Shown here in pieces: positions 34,601-45,700 of a stretch of 64,000 bases of DNA. This DNA comes from Mycobacterium marinum. Its GTDB lineage: Bacteria; Actinomycetota; Actinomycetes; Mycobacteriales; Mycobacteriaceae. The notes beneath the pieces were generated by a model. It did not search any database. It was given only the letters and a program-made list of their open reading frames with translations, and was not told the DNA's origin. The DNA lies in the NCBI RefSeq assembly GCF_003391395.1, contig NZ_CP024190.1, positions 1,984,001 through 2,048,000 of the forward strand, given 5' to 3'. Made by a program: the position numbers and the translations under genes. Position 1 is the first letter of the stretch, and every line of letters begins with the position of its first letter.

Positions 34601-37600
34601 GATCCGGGCGATCGGTGGCGGCGAGCGAGCCGATCGCGCGGACTCCCTCGGCGATGTCGCCGTACACGTGGATACCCGCGAAACGTATTGGCAGCACCAG
34701 GGTGTGGCCAGAATCCTGCTGTTCGGCGAGTTCGAGGGCCATCCGGGTGGCCCCGAGGGTCTGCACCGCGATATCCATCATCACCGGGTGTAGCGCGAAG
34801 CCGCGGTAACCGATCCTGGCCGAAGAGGGGAGCCGCACTTCCGCACGGGCCGCACCCGACTCGGTGACGGCGAGGCCGACGATTCCGCGAAACGCGGGTC
34901 CGTGCTGTTGCCCGGCACCGCGGAGCCGCTGATAGAGCTGCTCCGGGTCGAGTTCGTCGGTTGGGGCGCCCGCTTCCTCGACCGCCGGTCGCGGTGCGTC
35001 GCTATCGGAGGCGTCGTGGCGCGCGAGTGTCGCGGAGGCGTGCTTGACCCACCCCGAAGCGCCGCTTTGGGTGCTGATTTCGATCCGGCAGGTGTGCTCG
35101 TCCCCGGTGAGGGTGGTGACAAGTTCGGTGCCGTCGGTGACGTGGAGCAGTTGATGGAGGCTCAGTTCACGAATCACCCAGGGCTGATGCGCGTTTGAGG
35201 CCACCGAACCGTCCGGGCCGGCTGGGTCTGCCGAACCCTGGTCGCCTTCAGCGTCTTTGAAGGTGTCCATCGCTGCTGCCAGCGCGACCTCGGCGTAGGC
35301 CGACCCCGGCAGCACGCAAAGGTCGTCGATGACGTGATCTCCGAGCCACAGCAGATCCGGGCCCAGCTGGGATTCCCATACCCGGGTGCCATTGGTGGGA
35401 TCGGTGACACCGATGCCGAGCAGTGGGTGGGATCCGGTCGCATAGCGAGACGCGGTCGTGCTGGAAATCCAGTGCTGGCCGTGTTGCCAGGGGGTGGTGG
35501 GGAGCACCGGGTGCGGTTCGGCAGGGTGCGGCGTCTGGGGTCCGCGGGTGGTGTGGGTCGCGTTGAAGTTGGTGTGGAACGTCAGGGTGTCATGCGCATC
35601 GCGCTGCAGGGTGCCGATGCTCAGATAACTCGCACCGGAATCGGTTTCGCCTTGGGCGCTGTCCTGGCTTGCGGCCAGGGTCTCGCTGATGGCGTGTGTC
35701 AACAGCGGGTGTGCGCTGATCTCGATGAAGGTGTGGTGGGCGGTGTCGGCGCCGTTGAAGGCATGGGTGATGGCCTGCTGGAAGCGCACCGGGTTGCGCA
35801 TGTTGGTGGCCCAGTGCTCGGCGTCGAAGGCCGGGCGACTTTCCAGATCCTCATAGGTGGTTGAGATGATCGGAATGGAGGGCGGCCGTGGGGTGAGGTC
35901 GGCCAACTCGGACCGCATCAGGGGCTGCAGGGCATCCATCGCCGGGTTGTGCGGGGCCACTTCGATATTGACCCGGCCGGCGAAGCGGTTCTGCGCGCGT
36001 ACCTGCTCGATGAGTTCGTCGATCATCTGGGGCGGGCCCGCGATGACGGTTTGGCGTGGCGAGGCGTAGATGGCCAACGTGACCTCGGGGTAGCCAGCGA
36101 TCAGTGCCTCGGTAGCCGTGGCGTCCAGTTCGAGCATCGCCATGGTGCCCTGGCCCGACAGCGGTGCCATCAGCCGGGACCGGGTCGCGGTCACCCGCAG
36201 GCCCTCGGCCGGTGTCAAGGCACCGGCCACCACCGCGGCTGCCACTTCACCCATGGAATGGCCGATCACCAGATCGGGTGTAACCCCGTAGTGGCGCCAC
36301 AGCGCGGTGAGCGCCAACTGCATCCCGATCAGACCCAGCTGGATCTGTTCGATGCCTTCCAGTTCTTTTCCGTCGGCGATCACGTCGTGGAGCGAAAACC
36401 CGGCCTCGGCCAGGAACACCGGTTCCAGTTCGGCGATCGCCGCGGCGAATGCGGGTTCGTCGGCGAGAAGTTGACGGCCCATTCCGGCCCACTGCGACCC
36501 GCGACCCGAGTACACGAACACGGTGCCGGGCCCGAGCGGTTTCTCGGGGCAGCCGACTACGCCGGTGGCCGGCTCGCCGGCGGCCAGCGCACGCAACCCC
36601 GTGATGGCTTGCTCGCGGTCGACGGCGGCCACCGTGGCAAATTTGGGTTGGCGGGCGCGGTGATGGTTGAGCGTGTGGGCCACATCGCTCAGTGGCACCT
36701 CGCTACCGGGGCCTTCCATCCAATCGGCCAGCGCAGCGGCCGTTGCGGCCACCCGCTGCGCCGTCTTACCCGACACCACCAGCGTCGACACCGCCGGAGC
36801 AGCGTCTCGCGGCACCGGCGCCGGATCCGGGGCCTGCTCGATCACCACGTGCGCATTGGTCCCGCTGACACCGAACGACGACACGCCGGCCCGGCGCGGT
36901 TGATCGGTCGCCGGCCATTCCATTTCCTCGGTGGCAATGGTCAGCCGCGACACGCCTTCACTGGCGTGGGGAGTGAGCTGGCGGAAGTTCAAGTTGCGTG
37001 GAATACGGCCGTGTCCGACGGCCAGCACCGACTTCATGAATCCGGCGATCCCGGCCGCGGCCTCCAGGTGGCCGAGGTTGGTCTTGACCGCGCCGAGCAC
37101 CAGCGGCTCGCGGCCCTCCCGATCGGCGAAAACCTTACTCAGCGAGTCGAGTTCGATCGGGTCGCCGAGGGGAGTGCCGGTTCCGTGCGCCTCGATGTAG
37201 TCGATGTCGGCCGGCGTCAACTTGGCCGAATCGAGCGCCTGCGCCAGCAGCGCTTGCTGGGCCGGGCCATTGGGAACCGTCACGCCACTGCTGGCGCCGT
37301 CCTGGTTGACCGCCGAACCGCGCACCACGGCGAGGATCCGATTGCCGTCGCGCTGCGCGTCGGACAACCGCTTGAGCACCACCACGCCAGCGCCTTCGCT
37401 GCGCACGTACCCGTCGGCGTCCGCGTCGAAGGTCTTGCATTGCCCCTCCGGCGACAGCATGCCCCACCGGGAGCAGGCGATGCTGGTTCCGGGGCTGAGC
37501 AGCAGGTTGGTCCCGCCGACCAAGGCCATGTCGGTTTCGCGCCAGCGCAGGCTTTGGCAGGCCAGGTGGATGGCCACCAACGACGACGAGCACGCCGTGT

Positions 37601-38216
37601 CCAGGACCATGGCGGGACCCCGGGCCCCGAGCAGATAGGCGGTTCGTCCGGCAGCGAAGTTCGCCGAGTTCCCGGTGAGCAGGTAGGCGTCCAGTTCTTC
37701 GGCTCGCACGGCGCCCGACATCATCAGCATGTAGTCATAGGCCGTTACGCCGACGAAAACCCCGGTCTGGGTGCCGCGAATGGTCTGCGGCGGGATTCCC
37801 GCGTTTTCCAGGGCTTCCCAGGCAACTTCGAGGAACAACCGTTGTTGCGGGTCCATCGCCGCCGCCTCGCGCGGCGGGATGGAGAAGAACTCCGCATCGA
37901 ATTCACTAGGCTCCCATGTCGAGAGGAAGCCGCCTTCGCGATTACAGATCGTTCCCGCAAGGGTGTGGTCGTCGGTGTAGAGGGCGTCGGCGTCCCACCG
38001 CTGGGAGGGAACCCGGACGATGCCGCTGCGGCCTTCGTGCAGCAAGTCCCAAAACTGTTCCGGGTTGTCGACTCCACCAGGGAATCGGCACCCCATGCCA
38101 ACCACTGCGATTGGCTCGGTGCCCGCCTTTTCGGCGATTTCCAGGCGCGCGCTGAGGTCATCGATCTTGCGCAGCGCATCGGTTATGACCGCTCTGCGGT
38201 CCGGTGTCGCGGTCAT
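31611..38216 (-). CDS. ppsC: PpsC phthiocerol synthase, fully reducing KS-AT-DH-ER-KR-ACP
   Basis: At 2201 residues this is close to M. tuberculosis PpsC (2188). Domains: KS with DTACSSSL (about 206), AT with [12 protein letters not shown] (about 653), DH with [13 protein letters not shown] (about 960), ER with [13 protein letters not shown] (about 1617), KR with GGMGGLGF (about 1822) and SYAAAN, and ACP with LGLDSLMAL (about 2117). The DH motif has Asp for the usual Gly, as in PpsC of M. tuberculosis. It is the only Pps protein here with an ER and so gives the fully saturated unit of phthiocerol. The ATG at 38216 shares one base with the ppsB TGA. Confidence 0.96.
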   Translation of the reverse strand: MTATPDRRAVITDALRKIDDLSARLEIAEKAGTEPIAVVGMGCRFPGGVDNPEQFWDLLHEGRSGIVRVPSQRWDADALYTDDHTLAGTICNREGGFLSTWEPSEFDAEFFSIPPREAAAMDPQQRLFLEVAWEALENAGIPPQTIRGTQTGVFVGVTAYDYMLMMSGAVRAEELDAYLLTGNSANFAAGRTAYLLGARGPAMVLDTACSSSLVAIHLACQSLRWRETDMALVGGTNLLLSPGTSIACSRWGMLSPEGQCKTFDADADGYVRSEGAGVVVLKRLSDAQRDGNRILAVVRGSAVNQDGASSGVTVPNGPAQQALLAQALDSAKLTPADIDYIEAHGTGTPLGDPIELDSLSKVFADREGREPLVLGAVKTNLGHLEAAAGIAGFMKSVLAVGHGRIPRNLNFRQLTPHASEGVSRLTIATEEMEWPATDQPRRAGVSSFGVSGTNAHVVIEQAPDPAPVPRDAAPAVSTLVVSGKTAQRVAATAAALADWMEGPGSEVPLSDVAHTLNHHRARQPKFATVAAVDREQAITGLRALAAGEPATGVVGCPEKPLGPGTVFVYSGRGSQWAGMGRQLLADEPAFAAAIAELEPVFLAEAGFSLHDVIADGKELEGIEQIQLGLIGMQLALTALWRHYGVTPDLVIGHSMGEVAAAVVAGALTPAEGLRVTATRSRLMAPLSGQGTMAMLELDATATEALIAGYPEVTLAIYASPRQTVIAGPPQMIDELIEQVRAQNRFAGRVNIEVAPHNPAMDALQPLMRSELADLTPRPPSIPIISTTYEDLESRPAFDAEHWATNMRNPVRFQQAITHAFNGADTAHHTFIEISAHPLLTHAISETLAASQDSAQGETDSGASYLSIGTLQRDAHDTLTFHTNFNATHTTRGPQTPHPAEPHPVLPTTPWQHGQHWISSTTASRYATGSHPLLGIGVTDPTNGTRVWESQLGPDLLWLGDHVIDDLCVLPGSAYAEVALAAAMDTFKDAEGDQGSADPAGPDGSVASNAHQPWVIRELSLHQLLHVTDGTELVTTLTGDEHTCRIEISTQSGASGWVKHASATLARHDASDSDAPRPAVEEAGAPTDELDPEQLYQRLRGAGQQHGPAFRGIVGLAVTESGAARAEVRLPSSARIGYRGFALHPVMMDIAVQTLGATRMALELAEQQDSGHTLVLPIRFAGIHVYGDIAEGVRAIGSLAATDRPDRLVGRVTLVDPDGQPLLVIDEVEMAVLGSSASPTELTSRLFTLEWEPKPLDQTAATPGAVLLIGDLGADDRLLPALQTSLTGSAAELDVVSPADAAKLRAAITRTDVRWQDIVVVCPPRAVDEALPQDAQLDLTQQRTLMIADVAQTVTRMGARNSPRLWIVTRGAQQLSPADEVTLAQTQLRGIARVLTFEHPELKTTLVDIEGDGEGSLAALTQELLAGADDDEISLRDGQRYVHRLVAAPTVGTGDLELESRRTVVNLDAGGAVQLRTDQPGRLDSLTVHQVKRCRPQGDQVEVRVAAAGLNFSDVLKAMGVYPGLDGAAPVIGGECVGYVTAIGDDVDSLEIGQRVIAFGPGTFGSHLGTIADLVVPIPDTLPDNEAATFGIAYLTAWHSLCEVGRLSPGERVLIHSATGGVGMAAVSIAKMIGARIYTTAGSDAKREMLSSLGVDYVGDSRTVDFADEILELTDGYGVDIVLNSLAGEAIQRGVQILAPGGRFIELGKKDVHANANLGLAALAKSASFSVVDLDLNLKLQPAKYRELLQEILEHVADGTLEVLPVTEFGLRDAADGFRLMASGKHTGKIVISIPDGGTVEAIASPPPEPLVSPEGGYLIVGGMGGLGFVVARWLAEQGAGLIVLNGRSEPSDDVRAAIADLSSGGTRIEVVTGDIAEPGTAERLVQTVQNTGFRLAGVLHSAMVLDDEIVLNMSESAARRVFTPKVAGSWRLHEATADLDLDWWLTFSSVASLLGAPGQGSYAAANSFVDGLVAYRRSLGLPAVGINWGPWAEVGRAQFFADLGVSMITVEQGLAAMQLVLSADRARTGVFILDARQWFQSFPAAAGSSLFSKLQESTTPERRAGGAIRAELDALEGAAAAERPARLAAAIAGEIRAVLRSTEPIDVDRPMESLGLDSLMALELRNRLEASLGTTLPAALVWAYPTITDLAGALCERLGYAQLADVEQTPDAEAALSDEEMELLSDLVAASELETATGSSE

Positions 38217-41200
38217 CAGGTTCCTCGCAGCCTCTGCGAAAGCTGTTCCAATAGTTCGGCTTCGGTCAGTTCGTCGTAAACATCGGCTGTCGACTCATCG
38301 TCGGTCTCCAGCTCGGGCAGGATAGTCGCCAGATAGTCGGTAAGGCTGTAAACGGTCGGGTAGTCGAAAACCACCGACGGCGGCAGGAACTCGCCGAGGC
38401 TGTCCGACAGCGCCCGCTGCAGCGTCACGCTCATCAATGAGTCCATCCCGAGCTGGAAGAAGCCCGTGGAGGGATCCAGCGATTCGCCCGCATGTAAACC
38501 CATCACGTTGGCGGCAAGCATTGCCACCTGGTCGTGCAGCATGTCGTGGCGACGCTCCGGTGCACAGTTGCGCAGGGCGACACGGAATTCGCTTTCCAGC
38601 ACCGTCGTCTCGTCCGAGACCGGCAGCACATCATCGACGATGCGCAGCGACCCGCGGGTTCGGTAGGCGGCGGCCAGCAGCGGCCAATCCGCCGCCACGA
38701 CTACCGAATGCACTCCGGCGGCTTGGCTCATCACCAGCGGCAATGCGCCGATGGCGACGTCGTCCTGCATGGGCACCAGCCCGGAGCCGAGGCTGACCTG
38801 GCTGGCATCGTGCTCGGCGTCGGCGAGGGACTTCCACAGGCCCCAGTTGACCGTGGTGGCCGGCAACCCCATCACCCGGCGCGCGTAAGCCAGTGCGTCG
38901 AGGTAGCCGCTGGTGGCGGTGTAGTGGGCTAGCCAGCGTGAGCCGATCAGGCCGGAGATGGAGGAGAACAAGACGAAGTGACGCACCGGGACCTTCAGCG
39001 ACAGCCGGTGCAGTAGGGCAGCGGCGTCGAGTTTGGGCGCAAACATGGCCGTCACGTCGTCGTTTGTCATCTCGGTGAGCAGCACGGGCTGGCCCGCGAA
39101 GGCGGCCAGATAGATGCCTTCCAGCGGTGGCAAGTCGGCACCGAACCGGTCGAACAACGCGGTCATCGCGGCTTCATCGGTGGCATCAGCGGCCGCGATG
39201 ACGAGGTTAACCCCTTCTGCGCCAAGGTTTTCAGCCAACTTCTGCAGCCGCTGACCGGGATTGCGCGATACGGCGACGATGGTCTTGGCGCCCATCTCGG
39301 CGAGCTGGTTGATCAGGTGCGGCCCGATGTTACCGGTGGCGCCGATCACCAATTGGCTAGCGCCGGCATCCAGCGCGACCGGTTGCGCGGCGAGGGAGTG
39401 TCTGCGCAACCGGGGAACGTGGCGCACCCCCGACCGGTAGACCACCTGGTCCTCCGAGTCGGTGGCGTCGGCTTCGTCCAACACCTGGCGCGCGACCACC
39501 TGGGCCGGCACCGAGTTGTCGAAATCAATGATTGCGCCCCAGATTTCGGGGTGCTCGAGGGTTATGGTGCGGCCCAGACCCCACAACACGCCATGGCTGG
39601 GGTTCGCGGGATCGCCTTCGGCGATCGGCTGGGCGTTACGGGTGGCGATGAGCAACTTGGCCGGTGAGCCGTTGGCGATCATCGCCGTGGCGAGGCGGCG
39701 CACCTGGTGGAACAGCTGGTAGGCCTCTCCGACATCGAGCGGGTCGGCGGGGACCGGCGGCGCGTAGAGCACGTAGTCGACATCGCTGAGCGCCCGGGCC
39801 AACGCGGCCGGCTCGCTATCGCTGTCCAGCACGTCCGCGCCACGACCCAGTTCGGCGGCCAGGTCGGCATTGCCCAGCACCAGCCACCGGCCGTTGACCG
39901 CGGTCTGCGCACTCGGCGTGTCCGGCAAGGACTGCGCCGCCCACACAACCTTGTGGGACCACTCGTCGAGGAGGCTGCCGCTCTCCGGTGACCAGCGGGT
40001 ATCCAACGCAGCCCCGGTACCGTCTCGAGACTCCGACCGCGACAGCGCGGGTGAACTCGAGGCCGCGTTGTCGATCCAGTGGTGGGTGTGGTGCCAGGGT
40101 GTGGTGGGGATTTGGGGGTGTGGTTCGGGGGGGTGGGGGGTTTGGGGTGGGGCGGTGCGCACGGTGTTGAGGTTGGTGCGAAAGACGATGGTGTCGTCGC
40201 TGTCGCGTTGCAGGGTCCCCAAGCAGGTGTGCTTGCTTCCGGGCTGCACGGCGTGCAGGGTTTCCAGGATCGCTTGGGTCAACAGCGGGTGTGCGCTGAT
40301 TTCGATGAAGTTGTGCTTGTCGGTTGCCGCTGCGGTGATGGCTTGTTGGAAGTGCACTGGGTTGCGCATGTTGATGGCCCAGTGCTCGGCGTCGAAGGTC
40401 GGGCCGGATTCGCGGGCGGCGCCCAGGTCCGCGTAGGTGGTGGAGATGATCGGGATTGTTGGGGTCCGCGGCGCCAGATCCGCTAGTTCCGAACGCATCT
40501 GGGGTTGCAGCGCATCCATGGCCGGGTTGTGTGGGGCCACTTCGATGTTGACTCGGGTGGCGAAACGGTCTCGGGCGCGTACGACGGTGATCAACTCGTC
40601 GATCTGGTCGGTGGGCCCGGAGATCACGGTCTGGCGCGGCGAGTTGTAGATGCCCAGCGTGACCTGTGGGTAGTCGGCGATCAGCGCCTCGGTCTGGGAC
40701 GCGTCGAGGCCGAGGAGGGCCATGGTGCCTTGTCCGGACAGTGGGGCCATCAGCCGCGAGCGCACGGCGGTCACCCGCAATCCTTCGGCGGGGGTCAGTG
40801 CTCCGGCGACCACGGCGGCGGCGACCTCGCCCATGGAGTGGCCGATGACCAGGTCGGGCTGGATTCCGTAGGAGCGCCACAGCTCGGTGAGGGTGAGCTG
40901 CATGCCGATCAGGCCTAGCTGGATCTGTTCGATCCCGACTAGTTCTGTTCCGTTGGCCAGGACGTCGTGCAGGGAGAACCCGGCTTCGGCCACGAATACC
41001 GGTTCCAGTTCGGCGACGGCTGCGGCGAAGGCGGGTTCGTCGGCCAGCAGTTGGCGGCCCATTCCGGCCCACTGCGATCCGCGGCCGGAGTAGACGAACA
41101 CGGTGCCCGGCTCGGGCGGGGCGTCGGCTGGGTTGACCACGCCGGGGGCGTGTTGGCTGGCGGCCAGCGCGCGTAGTCCGGCCACCGCTTGGGCGCGTTC

Positions 41201-42790
41201 CCGGGCCACCACGGTGCCGAACCTGGCCTGCCGGGAACGGTGATGGTTGAGCGTGTGGGCCACATCGGCCAGCGCCACCTCGGCGCCCGGGCCCTCCATC
41301 CAATCGGCCAGCATCCCGGCCGTCGCAGCCACCCGCGCCGGCGTCTTACCCGCCACCACCAGCGTCGTGACCTCATCGTCGGTGCCGCGCCGGTTGGCTG
41401 GCGACAGTTCCGGACCCTGCTCGACGATTGCATGCGCATTCGTCCCGCCCAGGCCGAAGGAGGAAACCGCCGCCCGTCGTGGACCCGAATCTGACGGCCA
41501 AGCAATGTTGTCGAGCGGAACGAAAAGCCGCGTCGATGCCGCGTCGATGGCCGGATTCCATTGTGAGAAGTGCAGGTTCGGGGGGATTTGGCCGTGTTGC
41601 ACGGCCAGTACCGCCTTGATGAACCCGGCCACGCCGGATGCGGCCTCGAGGTGACCGATGTTGGTCTTGACGGCTCCCAGCGCGCACGAGTCGCCATCCT
41701 GGCCTTTGATGAGGCCATAGGTGGCCGCCAGCGCCTCGAACTCGATCGGGTCCCCGAGTTGGGTTCCGGTGCCGTGGGTCTCCACGTAGTGCACACTCTC
41801 CGGCGCGACATCGGCCGAGCGCAACGCGTCGGCGATCACATCGCACTGGGCGGCCGTGTTCGGTGCCGTGATGCCGTTGGAGCGCCCGTCCTGGTTGACC
41901 GCGGAACCGCGCACCACCGCCAGTATCTGATCCTGGTCACGTAGCGCGTCGGTAAGACGCTTGAGCACCACAACCCCGGCACCTTCACCACGGACGAACC
42001 CGTCGGCGGCCGCATCGAAGGTGGCGCACCGGCCTTCCGGTGAGAGCAGACCCCACGCCGAGATGGCGATCTGGGTCTCCGGGCGCAGGGTCGCGCTGAC
42101 CCCGCCCGCCAGTGCCAGATCGGTTTCGCGCAGGCGCAGGCTTTGGCACGCCAGGTGGATCGCCGACAAGGACGACGAGCAGGCCGTGTCGATTGCCGCG
42201 GCCGGGCCACGCAGCCCCAGCAGGTAGGAGATCCGCCCGGCGGTGATGCTGTGCGAGTTGCCGGTTCCGGTGTAGGCGTCCACGTTTTCGCGGCTGGACG
42301 CCAACATGGATTGGTACTCGTTGAAGTAGACGCCCATCATGACCGCGGTTCGCGTGCCGGCGAGGGATTCCGTTGGAATGCCGGCATGTTCGAGGGCTTC
42401 CCAGGTGACCTCGAGCAGCATCCGCTGTTGCGGGTCCATCGACGCCGCTTCGCGCGGGGTGATGCCGAAGAATTCGGCGTCGAATCCGGCGATGTCTGCT
42501 ACGAAGGCGCCCCACTTGGTGGTCATGTGCCCGGGCGTCAACGGGTCGGGGTGGTAATAGTCGTCCGCGTCCCAGCGCTCCGCGGGAATCCCCGAGATGG
42601 CGTTGCCGCCTTCGACCAACAGGTCCCAGAAGCTGTCGGGGCCCGTTACGTTCCCCGGAAAACGGCAGCCGATACCCACGACCGCCACGGGCTCTGCCGT
42701 GGTGGTGCGTGAGGCCCGGGAGAACTCCTCGGACAGGGCAGCACGCTGCTGAGCCGTCATACTCGAGATGCGGCTGTACACAGATCGCAT
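38216..42790 (-). CDS. ppsB: PpsB phthiocerol synthase, KS-AT-KR-ACP
   Basis: The 1524-residue product (1538 in M. tuberculosis) begins [19 protein letters not shown]. Domains: KS with DTACSSSL (about 200), AT with [12 protein letters not shown] (about 650), KR with IGATGNIG (about 1152) and active-site HYTATS, and ACP with LGMDSLMSV (about 1450). The KR makes one of the phthiocerol hydroxyl groups; its tetrad Asn is Ser. The start ATG shares one base with the ppsA stop. Residues about 475-907 lie in a DNA tract nearly identical to ppsA (40069-41367). A proline-rich AT-KR linker is encoded by a C-rich stretch that forms a G-quadruplex motif on the other strand. Confidence 0.95.
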   Translation of the reverse strand: MRSVYSRISSMTAQQRAALSEEFSRASRTTTAEPVAVVGIGCRFPGNVTGPDSFWDLLVEGGNAISGIPAERWDADDYYHPDPLTPGHMTTKWGAFVADIAGFDAEFFGITPREAASMDPQQRMLLEVTWEALEHAGIPTESLAGTRTAVMMGVYFNEYQSMLASSRENVDAYTGTGNSHSITAGRISYLLGLRGPAAAIDTACSSSLSAIHLACQSLRLRETDLALAGGVSATLRPETQIAISAWGLLSPEGRCATFDAAADGFVRGEGAGVVVLKRLTDALRDQDQILAVVRGSAVNQDGRSNGITAPNTAAQCDVIADALRSADVAPESVHYVETHGTGTQLGDPIEFEALAATYGLIKGQDGDSCALGAVKTNIGHLEAASGVAGFIKAVLAVQHGQIPPNLHFSQWNPAIDAASTRLFVPLDNIAWPSDSGPRRAAVSSFGLGGTNAHAIVEQGPELSPANRRGTDDEVTTLVVAGKTPARVAATAGMLADWMEGPGAEVALADVAHTLNHHRSRQARFGTVVARERAQAVAGLRALAASQHAPGVVNPADAPPEPGTVFVYSGRGSQWAGMGRQLLADEPAFAAAVAELEPVFVAEAGFSLHDVLANGTELVGIEQIQLGLIGMQLTLTELWRSYGIQPDLVIGHSMGEVAAAVVAGALTPAEGLRVTAVRSRLMAPLSGQGTMALLGLDASQTEALIADYPQVTLGIYNSPRQTVISGPTDQIDELITVVRARDRFATRVNIEVAPHNPAMDALQPQMRSELADLAPRTPTIPIISTTYADLGAARESGPTFDAEHWAINMRNPVHFQQAITAAATDKHNFIEISAHPLLTQAILETLHAVQPGSKHTCLGTLQRDSDDTIVFRTNLNTVRTAPPQTPHPPEPHPQIPTTPWHHTHHWIDNAASSSPALSRSESRDGTGAALDTRWSPESGSLLDEWSHKVVWAAQSLPDTPSAQTAVNGRWLVLGNADLAAELGRGADVLDSDSEPAALARALSDVDYVLYAPPVPADPLDVGEAYQLFHQVRRLATAMIANGSPAKLLIATRNAQPIAEGDPANPSHGVLWGLGRTITLEHPEIWGAIIDFDNSVPAQVVARQVLDEADATDSEDQVVYRSGVRHVPRLRRHSLAAQPVALDAGASQLVIGATGNIGPHLINQLAEMGAKTIVAVSRNPGQRLQKLAENLGAEGVNLVIAAADATDEAAMTALFDRFGADLPPLEGIYLAAFAGQPVLLTEMTNDDVTAMFAPKLDAAALLHRLSLKVPVRHFVLFSSISGLIGSRWLAHYTATSGYLDALAYARRVMGLPATTVNWGLWKSLADAEHDASQVSLGSGLVPMQDDVAIGALPLVMSQAAGVHSVVVAADWPLLAAAYRTRGSLRIVDDVLPVSDETTVLESEFRVALRNCAPERRHDMLHDQVAMLAANVMGLHAGESLDPSTGFFQLGMDSLMSVTLQRALSDSLGEFLPPSVVFDYPTVYSLTDYLATILPELETDDESTADVYDELTEAELLEQLSQRLRGT
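40069..41367 (-). repeat. Near-identical 1299-base direct repeat, copy in ppsB (AT domain)
   Basis: This stretch matches 44673-45971 in ppsA at a constant offset of 4604 bases. Reading both copies side by side I found 8 differences, no indel (about 99.4% identity). It covers the KS-AT linker, the whole AT domain and the proline-rich post-AT linker. Identity drops sharply at both ends. Five of the eight differences fall within about 15 bases near 40700-40715. Confidence 0.93.
40106..40152 (+). other. G-quadruplex motif at the edge of the ppsB copy of the repeat
   Basis: The + strand has six runs of four or more G (GGGG, GGGGG, GGGGGGG, GGGGGG, GGGG, GGGG) separated by 1-8 bases. The coding strand is therefore C-rich and encodes the linker [17 protein letters not shown]. 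An identical motif lies in ppsA at 44710-44756. Confidence 0.85.
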
Positions 42791-45700
42791 TACCCAGGGC
42801 CCTCCGGGAGCAATGAAGACGACTCGATGCGGTCGAACAGGCTGTCCAATGTGCTTCCCGCTGAAGCGGACAATTCGGCCATCTGGTCGTTACTTAAATT
42901 ATCTTGTGGCGCAACACGGTTAGCGAGATAGCTGGCAAGTGATGCGACAGTCGGGTGATTGAACAGCATGGTTGCCGACAACTCGATACCCACGAACATC
43001 TCGGCCTCGCGCCGAATCGCCATCGCCATCAGGGAATTGAGCCCCAGTTCGGCAAGCGGCCGGTCGGTTTCCAGATCTGACTCCGAAACCCGCAGCTCGC
43101 GGGCGACTATCTTGCGTAGCCCCGCTTCAAACTCGGTGCGCACTTCCTGCGCCGACAGGTGCGACCAATCTCGCGCCGGAATCGTCGAAGCCTCCGCGAA
43201 ATCGCGCAGCAGGTCGTCAACGATGTGCAGGGACCCCCGGGTTCGGTAGGCGGCGGCCAGCAGCGGCCAATCCGCTTCGACCACAACGGAATGCACTCCG
43301 GCGGCTTGGTTCATCAGCAGCGGCAGTGTGCCGATGGCGACGTCGTCCTGCATCGGCAGTAGTCCGGATCCCACGCTGACCTGGCTGGCGTCGTGCTCGG
43401 CGTCGGCGAGGGACTTCCACAGGCCCCAGTTGACCGTGGTGGCCGGCAACCCCAGGGCGTGGCGTGCGTAGGCCAGTGCGTCGAGGTAGCCGCTGGTGGC
43501 GGTGTAGTGGGCGAGCCAGCGTGAGCCGATCAGGCCGGAGATGGAGGAGAACAAGACGAAGTGGCGCGCCGGGACCTTCAGCGACAACCGGTGCAGCAGG
43601 GCCGCGGCGTCGAGCTTGGGTGCAAACATGGCGCGCACGTCGTCATCGGTCATTTCGTTGAGCAGGACCGGTCCGCCGGCAAAGGCCGCTAGGTAGATCC
43701 CCTCGAGGCGCGGCAAGTCGGCACCGAACCGGTCGAACAGCGCTGTCATCGCTGCTTCGTCGGTGGCATCAGCAGCTTCGATGACGAGGTTGGTCCCTTC
43801 TGCGGCAAGACTTTCAGCCAGTTCTTGGAGTCGCTGTCCGGGATTGCGCGACACCGCGACAACGGTCTTGGCGCCCATCTGCGCCAGCTGGCGGATCAAG
43901 TACGGGCCGATGTTACCAGTCGCGCCGATGACGAGTTGACTGCTGTTGGGGTCCAGCGTCACCGGCGCCACGGCAGGCGCCGTGCGGCGCTGCAAGCGGG
44001 GCACGTGGCGACCGCCACACCGGTAAACGACCTGGTCTTCGCCATCGGTGCCGGTGACTTCGCCCAGTATCTTCGGCGCCGCCAGCTCGGCCGGCATCGA
44101 TTCGTCCAAATCGATAATGCCGCGCCAAATTTCGGGGTGCTCCAGGGCGATGGTGCGGCCCAGGCCCCACAGCACTCCGTGCGCGGGGTTGGCGCGATCG
44201 CCCTCGGCGATCGGCTGCGCGTTGCGGGTAACGAGCAACAGTTTCGCCGTCAAAGACGCCTTGGTCATCACCGTGACCAGGCGGCGCACCTGGTGGAAGA
44301 GCTGGTAGGCCGCGTTGACGTCAAGGGACTTTCCTGCGGGTGGGGCGTAGACCACATGCTCGACGCCGGCAAGCGCCGCGAGCAGCTCGCTCTCCTCGGT
44401 CAGCGCGGACGGGTCGATGACGTCGACGCGTGTTTGTGCGCCGGCGGCCAGGCCCAGCTCGGCACCGAGCTCTGCGTCCGCGAACACCAGCCACCGGGTA
44501 CCGCTTGCGGTCTCGGTGCTTGCCTCGGCATCAGCCAACGGCTTGGTGGGCCAGCCCACCCGGTAGTGGCAGGAGTCAACCGCATCGTCGGAGTCGCCCG
44601 ACACCGAGGGCTCGCTGGACCCAGCGGCGTCCTTGTCCGGGGTTGATGCCGATCGGCTGGCGACTGCTGGGGTGTCGATCCAGTGGTGGGTGTGGTGCCA
44701 GGGTGTGGTGGGGATTTGGGGGTGTGGTTCGGGGGGGTGGGGGGTTTGGGGTGGGGCGGTGCGCACGGTGTTGAGGTTGGTGCGAAAGACGATGGTGTCG
44801 TCGCTGTCGCGTTGCAGGGTCCCCAAGCAGGTGTATTTGCTTCCGGGCTGCACGGCGTGCAGGGTTTCCAGGATCGCTTGGGTCAACAGCGGGTGTGCGC
44901 TGATTTCGATGAAGTTGTGCTTGTCGGTTGCCGCTGCGGTGATGGCTTGTTGGAAGTGCACTGGGTTGCGCATGTTGATGGCCCAGTGCTCGGCGTCGAA
45001 GGTCGGGCCGGATTCGCGGGCGGCGCCCAGGTCCGCGTAGGTGGTGGAGATGATCGGGATTGTTGGGGTCCGCGGCGCCAGATCCGCTAGTTCCGAACGC
45101 ATCTGGGGTTGCAGCGCATCCATGGCCGGGTTGTGTGGGGCCACTTCGATGTTGACTCGGGTGGCGAAACGGTCTCGGGCGCGTACGACGGTGATCAACT
45201 CGTCGATCTGGTCGGTGGGCCCGGAGATCACGGTCTGGCGCGGCGAGTTGTAGATGCCCAGCGTGACCTGTGGGTAGTCGGCGATCAGCGCCTCGGTCTG
45301 GGACACATCGAGCTCCAGGAGGGCCATGGTGCCTTGTCCGGACAGTGGGGCCATCAGCCGCGAGCGCACGGCGGTCACCCGCAATCCTTCGGCGGGGGTC
45401 AGTGCTCCGGCGACCACGGCGGCGGCGACCTCGCCCATGGAGTGGCCGATGACCAGGTCGGGCTGGATTCCGTAGGAGCGCCACAGCTCGGTGAGGGTGA
45501 GCTGCATGCCGATCAGGCCTAGCTGGATCTGTTCGATCCCGACTAGTTCTGTTCCGTTGGCCAGGACGTCGTGCAGGGAGAACCCGGCTTCGGCCACGAA
45601 TACCGGTTCCAGTTCGGCGACGGCTGCGGCGAAGGCGGGTTCGTCGGCCAGCAGTTGGCGGCCCATTCCGGCCCACTGCGATCCGCGGCCGGAGTAGACG

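Noticed and set aside
35949..38279. 776-codon frame on the + strand opposite ppsC
   Set aside because: Shadow of the ppsC KS-AT region; low-complexity composition and no ribosome binding site.
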